A stretch of DNA of 64,000 bases from Diphasiastrum complanatum. Taxonomy: Eukaryota; Streptophyta; Lycopodiopsida; Lycopodiales; Lycopodiaceae. The DNA is taken from NCBI GenBank assembly GCA_029204225.1, contig CM055095.1, positions 36,545,078 through 36,609,077 on the forward strand. The letters are read 5' to 3'. A program made the translations under genes and the position numbers. Shown in pieces: positions 10,555 through 21,900 of this stretch. Positions within the stretch are counted from its first letter, which is position 1; every line of letters begins with the position of its first letter. A model generated the notes under the pieces. The model made no database searches. It saw nothing but the letters and a program-made list of their open reading frames with translations, and had not been told where the DNA came from.

Positions 10555-11330
10555 TACCTCATATCCTGATATCTTCTTTTTTCTGCATGAGGATTTGGAT
10601 AGATTCCAGATGTTGTTGGTATATTAGTTAATGGTATAGAATCAGCAGGTATTGGATCTGTTGCCGATTCTTTCTGCTTCTGTGCTCTGGTGACTACCAT
10701 CAAGGGTACACTTGATTTATTCTGAGCTACTGGTCTTTGCTTGATTGTTATCAAATTTACAGTAGCTGTAGCCGGTGGTGGCTTCGGTTTTGCTGGACAT
10801 TCCTTATAGCAATGCCCATAATCACAGTCACGACAGAATGGTACAAATTTTTTTTTATTTGGACATTTTGCAACTCTGTGATTTTCTCCACATGCAAAGC
10901 ATCCAAGTGGTGCTCTGGTCCAGTTTCTAGATGCTTGTTGTTGCGCGGCAGCATAAATAGTATATTGTTCTAAAGATTCACCTTCTTGATCATTACCATA
11001 GTTCCATTGCTCGGCACTTTTGTAAGATTGGCAGGAGGAGCGAAGTGCTTTGGTGGGGCAGGTAAGGCTAACCGTTCCAGGTATCCAAGAGCAGATTGAT
11101 GAGGTCTAGCTCCCGGAGTTCCTCCATAATGTTGTTTTTGATATTCCATCTGAGCATATCGTTGCTGAATTATCCGAGGATTGAAGTTGCAAAAAGCAGT
11201 CTCATGATTAGGCGAATTACACAAATGGCATATACTGATTTCCATTCATTTTTTCAATTGAGGACACTCATTCACTATGTGATTTCCTGTACAAATAGAA
11301 CACCAGACATTTTCCCTGGTAGGAAAAGAC
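10555..11330 (-). pseudogene. Gypsy gag nucleocapsid region with four CCHC knuckles
   Basis: Four zinc knuckles can be read in order: CSICTGNHIVNEC, CHLCNSPNHETAFC, CFACGENHRVAKC and CRDCDYGHCYKEC. The first and last have three instead of four residues before the histidine. The first pair is separated by a TGA and the second pair lies about 90 residues downstream in an intact frame followed by a proline-rich KPKPPP and a TRAQKQKE basic stretch. Nucleocapsid knuckles bind element RNA. One or two knuckles are usual in plant Ty3/gypsy gag, so four is uncommon. Confidence 0.8.
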
Positions 11331-12111
11331 TTTGCAAACTTCTCAAGTTCCTTTTTCGCTTGTCCATGAAAATCTTCCAATGCTTTGATCTTCTTATCAA
11401 ATTGCGACTGCAACTTTTCCATCTATTTTGCTGGTTCTTTCCGAGTTTCTCGAACTCATTGAGCATCATTTCTGCAGTAGCGTTGACATTTGTTGATGCA
11501 ATAGTGGTGGATGTTGTAGCAGTCTGCCCTGCTGGATAAGGCAACATACCGATATTCGGCTCATCGTCTGAATCTTCATCCTCCTCCCGAATTGCATCAT
11601 CCATAGCATTTTTCAAAAGTGCGTACTCATTATGGAGTTTCAGCTCATGTCTGATCCTTTTAGGTAAACCTGACAAAAACCACATAATCATGGCATTTTC
11701 GTTAACCATCTTAGGTTTGCACTCAGATTTGAGGCATTTTACTCCTTCAATATAATCTCGAACCATTTCCCGCTTTCCCATTTTAATTTTACTTGAAAGT
11801 AGGAAAGGGTCTTCCATAAACTTTCGAGGTTTGAATCATGTGATAAGGGCTCGTTTAACAATCTCCCAATCTGTATGTTCAGTTTCATCTTGATTATAGT
11901 ACCAATCTTGTGCTACGCCTGTTAAGGCCATAGGAAAAAGCTTAAGTTTATCTTGGGAAAAAACTTCCCCATAGACTTCACAAGATTCAGAATAGATCTG
12001 AAGAAGTCTAACTGGATCTATTAATCCATTGTATTTGGGTAGATCCAAACGAGGTGCTCTTCTAACAATGATTGGATTGACTTCTTGAGGAGCACCTCTA
12101 GGGGCAACCAT
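11275..12111 (-). pseudogene. Gypsy gag (capsid region)
   Basis: Starts at a real ATG (MVAPRGAPQE). Typical Retrotrans_gag features are RLDLPKYNG near residue 22, then GVAQDWYYNQ, and, after an in-frame TGA at 11836-11838, KPRKFM, a KMGKREMVRDYIEG helix and GLPKRIRHEL. Downstream of that stop the same frame continues for 180 codons with an acidic EEDEDSDDEP segment. A shift near 11330-11400 moves the knuckle region to another frame. Capsid protein of the element, assembling cytoplasmic particles; non-functional as it stands because of the stop. Confidence 0.85.
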
Positions 12112-13290
12112 CTTTACAGATTAAATCAAGTAGACAATGAGATTGGATCTAGATTTTCAATCAAAACTATCTCAGATCAGATCTGCTAGATCTCTTTTAT
12201 TGACAAGAATTGGATTCCTATAATGTGAAAAAGATTTCTAAAATCAACCAATTGATACTTCTCAAAAATGAAAAAAATTCTCAGAGTCAAAATCAGACTA
12301 TATCAGATTTGACCCAAAATTTGACAAGGACTTGATCTGGAAAATCAGAACCTAGAAATAGAACTGGCGAAGATTCACTTGGCAAAGGTTCAACGGTGCT
12401 ATGTTTGAAAAAAAACTCTCTAATCAGACTTTTCTGACAAATTCTATGGAAATAACCTTCGATGAACTCTCAAACTAAAAATTTGACAAAGATAAAGCTA
12501 GGGTAGAACCGGCGAAGGTTTCTGGCACACAAAAACACAGTTTTTGTAGTTTAGTGAGGGTAAAAATAGAGATTTCCATGATCTGGATAGAATGAATATT
12601 CGTCGAACTCAAAAATGGTAAATTACTCTACATAGAATAATCTAGAAACTCGGTGAAGGTTTTGGCGAAGAATTAAGAGTATAGGTATTTTTGCAAAAAA
12701 AAGAGACTTTTTTGACAATAATATGACAATATGACAACTGATCCTCTGAGAAACCTTCTATTTTTTATATTATTCTTCGCTGACATTGCAGTAGATAGAT
12801 ATAAATCACACCTATGCATAGTGAATCGGGCAATGGTTCTTTTTCTGTATTTTTAAAGTTTTGGTGATTTTTTGATGGTTTTTCTGATGTTTCTCGAAAT
12901 CTGCTGGGAAGGATTGTTCGCCCTTCAAACTGAAGGTTCAAAAACAAAAGGTGCCTACAACTCAGCGAACATTTCTTGAAAGAGGACAAAAAGTTATAAG
13001 CTCTGATGATTATTTTTGCCTCCTTTTGACCAAAATTTGGCAGATTTGACCGATTTTTGTTGTTTTTTTTAATATCTCAGATCCAAATGGATCTTAAGAT
13101 TGGTGATCAGCATAGCTTTCTCTGTTCTACAATCAGATTAGATTTCAAACAAGCAAATCCACTCAAATCAGACAAAATTACTCCCAAACTAACCCTAAAT
13201 GCAGATTTAACACTATTCATGCCACGACAAGATGCCTAATGCAAGCTAACCATCCAACAAACATGCTGCAAATTGAAAAATTGGCGTAGC
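12112..13290 (-). other. Gypsy 5' leader, noncoding
   Basis: About 1.2 kb between PBS and gag. No protein-like frame is seen on either strand. A short motif (GGCGAAGG followed by TT) recurs several times on the plus strand between 12360 and 12670. Confidence 0.5.
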
Positions 13291-13308
13291 TCCCCGACAA
13301 TGGCACCA
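13291..13308 (-). promoter_or_regulatory. Primer-binding site, tRNA-Asp type
   Basis: The minus-strand 18-mer TGGTGCCATTGTCGGGGA matches the complement of plant tRNA-Asp(GTC) 3' end (including CCA) with three mismatches. This primer is typical of Athila/Tat elements. Confidence 0.75.
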
Positions 13309-13312
13309 AAAT

Positions 13313-14200
13313 TGTAGTGGGTTTCTTTCCTTGCCTATTCTTAGCCCAAGATCTAATCAATCTAGCATCGAGGAGATGAAGTCAGTTGTCACGCGTAGAT
13401 TCGTTCCCATGAGAGCGATAACATAGTTCAGATTTTAGCATGAATGGAAGATTCACATCTAACTCTACCATCCACTAACCCTAAGCATTAACACTACATC
13501 CATTAACACTAGATCCACAATGAAGATAGCTTACTCTTTCTCTCTCTCCCTTTCTCTCTCATAAAAAGTATAAAAACATGCAATCCCAATAACAATCAGA
13601 TCCAACAATCAGCAAAACACAATTAAAACATGAGAGATGGAGGAAAAGTGATAGGGAGCAAGGACATTCATAAATCCATTTCACAAGAGAACCAATTTGC
13701 TTTATTGAAATGAAGATATATACATGCGTAGCAAACTCGAGTTGGTCCCTTTTTATAGTAGAGAGGAGGACTCTGGCCTCTGAATCCTATTGGTCCATTT
13801 CTGCCTCCCTAATTATTCAAATCTAAAAAAGAGTGGGAACCATCCAACTTGGAGGGAAACCCAACTTTATTCACTAACTTGACATTAGGCCCTGCGACAT
13901 TAAAAGTCCCGCAAAAAGGCCTAAAGTCCTTTTATTAAACTAATCAAATAACTATGTGATCATCGGGTTGGACTTACACATGCAGGGTGCCAAATCCTTC
14001 TCACTTATTAGCTAGGGTTAGGGTTGCCTTGGGATCCGCAAACCCTCCAACAATTGTACTGGCTGTTGTGGGTACTGTGGCTCCTGTCGCTCAATCACTT
14101 GTTGATTTTCTTGATCACGTGACTCTAGAGAAGTCTGCTCTCCTTCTTCAGTCCAGTCAGAGATGTAAGGACTCAGATCAAGTGCCAGGGGCACTTCTAC
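13313..14200 (-). repeat. Gypsy 5' LTR (outer edge uncertain)
   Basis: The inner edge is clear: TG at 13313 on the plus strand (CA on the minus), four bases from the PBS. On the minus strand it holds a TATA box (13757-13750) and, 44 bases further on, an AATAAAG poly(A) signal (13706-13700). A GGGTTGG-ACTTACAC block near 13965 recurs at about 54440, pointing to a related LTR there. The outer border was not located. Confidence 0.6.
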
Positions 14201-14483
14201 TTCAATAAAAAAAATTAGTTTGAAAGTGCCACAAGTAATTTGTCCCTTTTAGGGAGTCGGCAGTTGGCAGTGTGCGACGAAAAGCATTTTACGTTTTGAA
14301 GCGATCTTGGCTTTCAATTTCCCACCTAAGAAATTGGGGGTCTGATAAGAAAAAATAAGCAGGTCATTATTTTGGGCTTATGATATCGCCATTGTGCTCA
14401 TAACACTCTCTTAAGCCTATGGGTGCGATTTTAAGCCGTTTAGAAATGGCAAAGTTGAATGAGTCAGTTTTGGGTAATCTAGC

Positions 14484-14655
14484 CAGTTGGACGATATTTT
14501 CAACTACAACATTTGGAAATTCAGGATGAAGCACATTCTTATGGAGGAGGAGCTCTGGGGTATCATGACAGGGGTAGAATTGAGGCCAAATACAACTCCT
14601 ACAGGTATGCAAGCCTATCACAAGAGAGCGTAAAGGACCTTGTCCTTGAATAGTC
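14484..14655 (+). pseudogene. Copia gag N-terminal fragment
   Basis: A short plus-strand frame reads IFNYNIWKFRMKHILMEEEL then WGIMTG and AYHKRA before a stop at 14631. The NY-x-W-K-x-x-M...L-x-x-x-x-LW pattern is the conserved start of copia gag polyproteins. Flanking DNA is not copia-like, so it is an isolated scrap next to the gypsy LTR. Confidence 0.7.
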
Positions 14656-14893
14656 CTCAATTTTGCGTGCTTTTTCCAGTCTGGATGTGTTTTGGCACCA
14701 AGTGTTTCACTACTTGAATATTCAAAACAATTGTGCACTCTTTATTTGTATAGTGACGTGAGCTTTAGAGATTTTTTGTAAGCTTTTCTTTATACAACTT
14801 GCTATCACAATGTTTTGATGGACTTGCACATTTTTATGGATGAAACTCGCATAATTTTTGCATCAATAACTTTAGATTGTGTTTTCATCTGTT

Positions 14894-15074
14894 AACTTTC
14901 ATTTCTGAAGAGAATGTCAAAATGTTGTAAATGCCATGGTAAGAAACATATACAAACTTTCATTTCTGAAGAGAATGTCAAAATGTTGTAAATGCCATGG
15001 TAAGAAACATATACAAACTTTCATTTCTGAAGAGAATGTCAAAATGTTGTAAATGCCATGGTAAGAAACATATA
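14894..15074. repeat. Perfect 61-bp tandem repeat, three copies
   Basis: Copies begin at 14896, 14957 and 15018 with period 61 and no mismatch seen until the array ends near 15074. It is noncoding. The identity of the copies implies a recent event, or an assembly artefact. Confidence 0.93.
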
Positions 15075-17525
15075 CGGTCTTAATAAATTCAAAGCATTAG
15101 ATTTTACAAATTCATATTTTTTTTTCAGCCAGATTCTTTTTTTTTTATTGATAATTTGTATTAGTTTTTATAATGTTCTTGTAGCAACTAAAACGAATTT
15201 TGAATTTTGGGCATTCCAATATCGCGAGAAACATCAATGTTGGCATTGCAAAATAGTTTTGTATATTCTTGCATTTTGAGCATGTTTCAAAGGGGATATA
15301 GGAAAACTAAAAATGAGACTCAAGGCCATTTCCTAGTTCAAATAGTTGTGTGTTGACACGCTTATGGTTCATGAACCTTTAAACCCAATAATTTTAGATT
15401 TGGTTCAATGAGCCCATTATGACAACGTGCAAGATACATTAAGAGCCAATTAAAATCACATGAAAACATAACAAAAAGTGAAATACTTTGTTCTTATAAA
15501 ACACTCATTTGTGAGGTACTCATCTTGTGAGATACTGGAGAAGATAACATTGCAAACTTGAGATCACAATGTCATAATCTTGTGCATATTTTGAACTAAA
15601 TAAAGCCCATAGAAAAAGGTTGGCTTCACAAATTTATAGGACTTCATTTATTATGCAATATAAATTAAGAGTTAACTTTACCTTCTAAAATCAGGATGCA
15701 AAAAGTACATGTAAGTTTGCATGAGCATCACTCTAAGAATTGACCTCTCGCATGGACAATACTTGATTACTCTAGGATAACATGAGGACCAAACTATGCA
15801 AAATACTATTAAAACTTTTGATTATTTATATACAAGTGGCTAGACATGAAGATGAAAGTATGCAAAATCTTACTAATATGTTTGAGTATTCATATACACC
15901 ATTCTTACTGATACTACTATTGACCATGATTTCTTGCAAGTGTATTAATTGTACAACTCACTCAATGGAAAACCAAAATGGATTCACAACTTCAAGAATT
16001 ATGAATTGGATCAGCAATTTCTTAATGGTTAGGAGACATTCATATTACTACCATAGAACTTATTAACCTCAATAGATGGTTGTGGGTCCCACAGAGTGGC
16101 AAGTGTTATTTAGAAAGTAAAAACGCTTCCAGGTAGAAATACTGGATAGGACTCTAGCCAGGTAACCTAGTTACACTAGTTAAAGTTTTGTGAAAAGTGT
16201 TCAAAAGCAAATTAAATTCCCAATTAAGTCTGAAGGGTCTTTTGACTTAATTTTCAGCGATGTGAATTTTTGGTACTATCTATCTCCATCTCCTATTAGA
16301 CGAGTGATATCATGGTTGGCATACTCAATTTCCACAGGAGCTTGCAATTGACATTCTTTGTACTAAATTCATTGGATAAATAATGCAGCTATGGTTATAT
16401 TTTATTCCTACTACCTTGCCAAACACTTGATTCTTTGAAAACTGTGCTGCTGTACATTTTGTGGAAATAGGGATAGATGACAAACCCAGCCTCTCACCTA
16501 GAAACCATGCATGGTATCAAATAAATCAAGTTGGATATGGAGCTTGTAACTTTTTCGGATTTTCTAACTGGACTATGAAGTAGTAATGCTCAACCTATAG
16601 GTGCAGTAAAAGGAAAACCCCAAGCGGAACCAAGTATGCCAAGGCTCATATATATACTAGAGGCAAGGGATTGAAAAGCACATACATTACGCATCTGTAA
16701 TGGGCAGAGAGGGGAAAAAACTAAAACAAGACAATGAAGTATAAGTCGTTTTCCTCGCAGTAAGGAGAGAAGCGGGGAAATAAAAAATGTTATAATTCGT
16801 GACCTAAACTACACACGAGGTTTCAAAAGCAATGACAAATATGATTGCACATTAACTCTCTCCCTTCAAAGAGTTCAAAAGATTAGTATAGACCAAAAGA
16901 AATTAGCTCATTATAATGATGCGTCAGAATTACATAGGACAAACTTCGGTATTATATGAAATCAGCTCCGTAAGTTGAAATCATCCTACAAAACATGGTT
17001 CCCAGTTGATGCAGGTCAATTCGATTTGAATCAAGTCTAGAAAAGAATTTGAAGTTCCAATAGTTGAAATGCAAAACAGGTGAAAAAAATTCAAAATTTT
17101 ACATCCCTTTTTTCAATACAATTCAATTTATAAAGGTGCAAACATGCAAACCGCTATTATTTCAAACTATGCTACAAAAGCAATTGCCTAAAGGCTAAAA
17201 GAAAGGAAAAAAAGTGTCCGCTAAACAAAACTTTCAATGAATGGAAAGCATACGCTTAAAGAATAAAGTTTCGAATAGGAATTTTAGAAACAATAATTGT
17301 CAAGGTGGGTTAGCACCCATTGCCGTCCTTGTATCACAAGGTTAGCTTACCAATTGACTGAAAAATGCTGTTACGATTTGATCGATCCCAATAATCTATA
17401 TCAACGTAGCAAAAATTTTAAATACCTTCTGACTAGGTATTTCTCATGTCCTCAAGAAAATAAGCAAACAATTGAAAAGGTCAAACCCCAAACAACCCTT
17501 GTGAAGCAATTGTGTCAGCAACCTT
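15075..17525. other. Noncoding, includes the eIF4B downstream region
   Basis: AT-rich DNA without a protein-like frame. The 15782-16066 open frame is short, hydrophobic and has no recognisable motif. The end of this stretch holds the 3' UTR and terminator of eIF4B (minus strand), whose exact poly(A) site cannot be placed. Confidence 0.5.
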
Positions 17526-18870
17526 CTATCTTCGCCTAGGCATATCATCAAACGTATCCCAACCTCTTCGCTCCCGATCAACATCACTTTGCCTTGTCCA
17601 AACATCAGCAACCTTTCCCTCACCACGTGGTGGCTCATATACTCTACCTGTACCAGCTTCAGAACGTCCAGAGCGAGAAAGAGGTCTCTCCCCCCCTCTT
17701 TGAGAAAACCGGACCTTGTCATCCAGAGACCTTGTCAGCTGCTCAAGTTCTCTTTCTTTCTCATGGAGCTGCTGTTTGATGCTCTGCTTTTCTCCACCTG
17801 CATTCAACTCCTCTTCCCCCTCGTTCTCACTCTCACCACAATCATTTTCTTTCGTTAGCTGGAGCAAGAGAAAATCAATCTCTTCTTTCAACTTTTTCTC
17901 TTCTTCGGACAATGGCCTGAAATGAGACAATCAAGGAGTTAAGGACTAGAATGCAAATGGCATGGACCATTGCCTCTATTCTAAATTAAATGTGTTCCAG
18001 TCTTAATCTTTGATGATTCATACTTTGAACTTGTAGCACATTAAAACAGTACAGTACTTTGATACAAAATTTCTCCCTCATCACAAGGATGCATATTTAT
18101 GCTGTCAGCTCTAACCTATCAAGTACAAGATGATGACTTACAGCTTTTATCAAGCATAATAGCTACATATACCTGAATAAGCATTCTTACACAAATTTGA
18201 ATAAAAAAGTTGTTTATACAAATGGAAAAGCTCTTAGGCAAAGCCACAAATTACAGCCATTAAGAAAGTCCAGAAAATCCTTTCCCAACCATAACAAATG
18301 GTCAGACAGACCCTTTTTAAGCAGCAATTGTTTTCATAGGCAACTTTGTGACTTGTATAGGCTGTTATCTTTCTACAACTTCCTTATGGGTTTTTTTCAA
18401 AATTCATAACATGCTGATAAATGAGATCTCATCACTCTCACTACTTGTAACTTGCATTACTCTTTAAAAACGCCTGCTTTATGAAAATTTTTGGAAAACG
18501 AACGGCAGGGACTTAGCAAGCTTTCAGATGATATTTCCAAATGACTGTATTCTTTGCAAAGTTTGATGTTCTGCAAGAATTCATGGTAAATGGCGAGCAA
18601 GTACCATAAAATACATAAATACATCAAGGGTTGCCAACAATCTCTCTTTGAAACCAGGAGTGTGAGGCATCATTGTCACCCTGCCTGTCTGTCTATCTTA
18701 AACTATTACTAGGAACAAACAGAGCACTGCTTGAACCCAGTGCCCACAGTTTCATCGAATAGCGTTTCGATCAAGGAACCACCGTTTCGAAAGGACCGTT
18801 CAAATCGGATTCTGCTCTTTGAATCAGCCTGCTGAAAACCCGTGCCCATCGCCCAAGAACTGGATTTTCT

Positions 18871-18941
<71 letters not shown>

Positions 18942-21900
18942 CATTCCTAACTTCTAGCGCACCTTTTCAAGCAGATTCTACACAGGTTTATTGACACATT
19001 CCAGCACGACCTTCTATCAAATTCTGGCACTTTTCATTTAGATACCAGCACATTCTTGTTGGCAGACTTCAGTGCACTTTTCTTATAGATTCTGGCGCAC
19101 TTTTCTGATAGGCTCCAGTGCAGCACATTGCAGATCCAGCACATCTCTTGCAACTTTAAGCTAGCCTCTAGAGAGAGAATGTGTATATTAGGCATGAGGG
19201 AGGGAGAGTAGAAAGGTGGAGTGTGAGGTAATGTTAACTTTTTGTGTTAGACCTTAGAAGTGAAATTAGACTATATATTGTGTGTTAGTTAACATTAAGT
19301 AGTAATTAGTGTTAAAACTTAGTGGAACTTAGAATCTAGACTAATTAGTAGTTAGTAGTGTAGTGTGTGATTACTAGTTACTAGTTAGGGTGAGGTAAAA
19401 TAGGTTAGTGCTAGAATTTAGAATGCCGGTTAGATTTAGGGTTTACAAGACCATGCCGAGGGATCAGGATCAATTGTGGGACCATGTCACCGTTGCTGCA
19501 AGTTATGGAACCTCGGGCACAAAGAGGTGGACATGCAACTATTGCGGGAAAGATTACTTGGGCGGCCTTGTGAGAATAAAGGCGCACCTACTTCGATTGC
19601 ATGGATATGACATCGGAGGTGGCACACATGCACCAGCTTCACTGTTAGTACCGATGCTACTACTTTGACCCCAGGTTGATAAATTACTAAATTGTATTCC
19701 GATTCTTGAATCTTGAGCCTTGACATTTTTCAGTGTTGAATCTTGATAGTTCACAATCAAAATTCAATTGCATTCAATTTGTTGCGTAAGGCTTAAGCCC
19801 TAAAGGCTAATACAGTATACCTATAGTTTAAAACTAAAATTTTGAGATTATACGTACGTCCGATGTTGTACTGCATAGTATATGTCCATTGTCAATGGTC
19901 ATAACTCATTAATACTTTTCTCAAAGTAAATTGTAATTCAATATTGAATCTTGATTTTTAAATTGTCATTCCAAATGTGTTACGCCGCAACTTGCCACTT
20001 GGATTGATAATGGTTCAATTTTAATAGTTATGCTGGTTCTGTGATGTATTGCTTCAACGGGATGGCACAATTATATTAAAGTATCTACATCGATTCGAAT
20101 CATTCGATAGTGCAGCATGCACTCAAGAATGATCTGAATGTCTTCAGGTCTGGATAATGCCACTCCTATAGGATCGACAAGTTGTAACTTGAAACTTGTA
20201 ACTAGCAACGACAATGTAAATTCGTTCTTATTTTCTTGCCGTACACTGAATCCTAAATTTTGACAACTTTTAAGTGCACAGTCACGAAAAGACAATGTGT
20301 GCAAGCCTGAGCTACTGGACTTTGGGTGTCCAAGGGTGCTACTTCAATAAGGACAGTTGCAGCCTGTCTGCTGGTGGGACAACTATGGCAGTGATGTTCT
20401 GAGGCTACAAAAGCTTGCTATATACATATTGTCAAAAGATTGCATGGCAAGTGCACGCGAGAAGAACTGGAGTCTACTCTCTCTTATTCATATGAAAAAG
20501 CGGAATAGACTCTCCATTGCACAGTTAGACCTTAAGATAGTTTTAGTTAAGTTGGACCCAATTTTGGTCTAGTGGAAACTCGTGGGTCCAAGTAAAGTCT
20601 AATTATGTTAAGGGACCCTATCTCGACTTTTGGGAGTGCCCTATAATTAGTAGTGGGTTTTGGAAGGTTCTAGAACTTAGAGTTTAGAAGAGTCTAGGCC
20701 CTTGGAAGGCCTATTTATATGTACTCTCATTTGTGATTCATTCCCTTTCAAGCATTGCTACTACTTTCTCTCTCCTTGAGGGCGCCTAACCCTCTCCCTC
20801 CTCTTCTTCTTCTTCTTCTTCTTGTATATGGAGATTGAATGTTAGAAGGATCTTGGCACTTTGATTTCCTACAAATACAATATGTTTGAAGTTTAGAGTT
20901 TGAACTTTTGTCACAAGTCACTAGTCAGAACTCTAATTGGAAATTGTGGTGAGATTCTATAGGTAAATCCCGATGAGATTAATGTGACCAGCGTTCCATA
21001 CCTGCCACCGAGGAGGAGGATATCTACTCACTGCTCCACGATGAGCCCTTATTGTCTTCAAATTAATTTCAATTTCCCACTTAGAATTTGGTATTTATTA
21101 TTAAATTCATGAATCACGAAGTTTGAAAGTCCAAAGATCAAACTCGTAATTTGCAAGTTCTAACCTTTGTCCATCCTTGGCTGCTTACCACTCGAGCTGC
21201 TTCAAGTCGCAGAGCTGCCAAAGCAGAGGAAGCAAGTGCTGCGGGTCCAAGCTCTCAAAACAGCCGAGGAAGAACAGCTAGATGAGGAGGAAGGGGAGAC
21301 AGAGGAGGAAGAGGATGAGGACGAGAGTGGAGAGTCCTCGAAGTCCTTGGGGAGGGATGAGTCCAAGTGGCGATGATGAGTGTCCAAAGCCAAAGCCTGT
21401 AGCTGCATCACGGCTGACTAGGAGGAGGCTACATTAGACATTACTAGTTAGCCTTTAGCTTTCTAATTTGCTGTTGAAGTTTATGAAATTTGGATAATGG
21501 AATTATGGATTCTGGAAGTTGGAAACGTTGTATTATCATTTATGACATATGTAGACAGTAGTACCATGTAGCATGAAATGATGTACACTACATGTGCTAT
21601 CTAGCACTTGTTTATGCCATATAGAAATAAAATCCTAAAAAACATATATATATATCCTAAAACCGTTTGGCTGATTCTTTCCCGTTTCAAACCCTTTTCA
21701 AAAAGGCATTTCGAAAAGGCTATTGAGACATTGCTTGAACCAAAAGGAAAATCACATAGAACAATAATAAGAAGCCATGCATTACATAGTGTGGACTATG
21801 GAGCAGCATGGTGTTTGCACACAGTTTCAATAGTTTCATCAAAGAAATCTCAAAGAATGACATCTATCTGGCGAATTCTACAAAGGGAAAACAAGAACTA

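Larger units (their letters stand above)
6597..14220 (-). mobile_element. Ty3/gypsy element (Tat/Athila-like), degenerate
   Basis: Minus-strand order is 5' LTR (about 14200-13313), tRNA-Asp type PBS (13308-13291), about 1.2 kb leader, gag, zinc-knuckle segment, protease, linker, RT, a stub of integrase, then an extra reading frame. RT motifs (SFLDGFSGYNQ and YLDD) resemble the Tat/Athila lineage, known for tRNA-Asp priming and for extra ORFs. RNase H and both ends of integrase are missing and several frameshifts and stops break the coding region. No 3' LTR is present; the element is cut at a copia fragment near 6590. Confidence 0.85.

Noticed and set aside
14894-15074. CRISPR-like repeat-spacer pattern
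   Set aside because: Contiguous tandem repeat without distinct spacers, in a plant nuclear context.
15782-16066. 94-codon frame as a small membrane protein
   Set aside because: No homology, no promoter or splice context, biased AT-rich composition.
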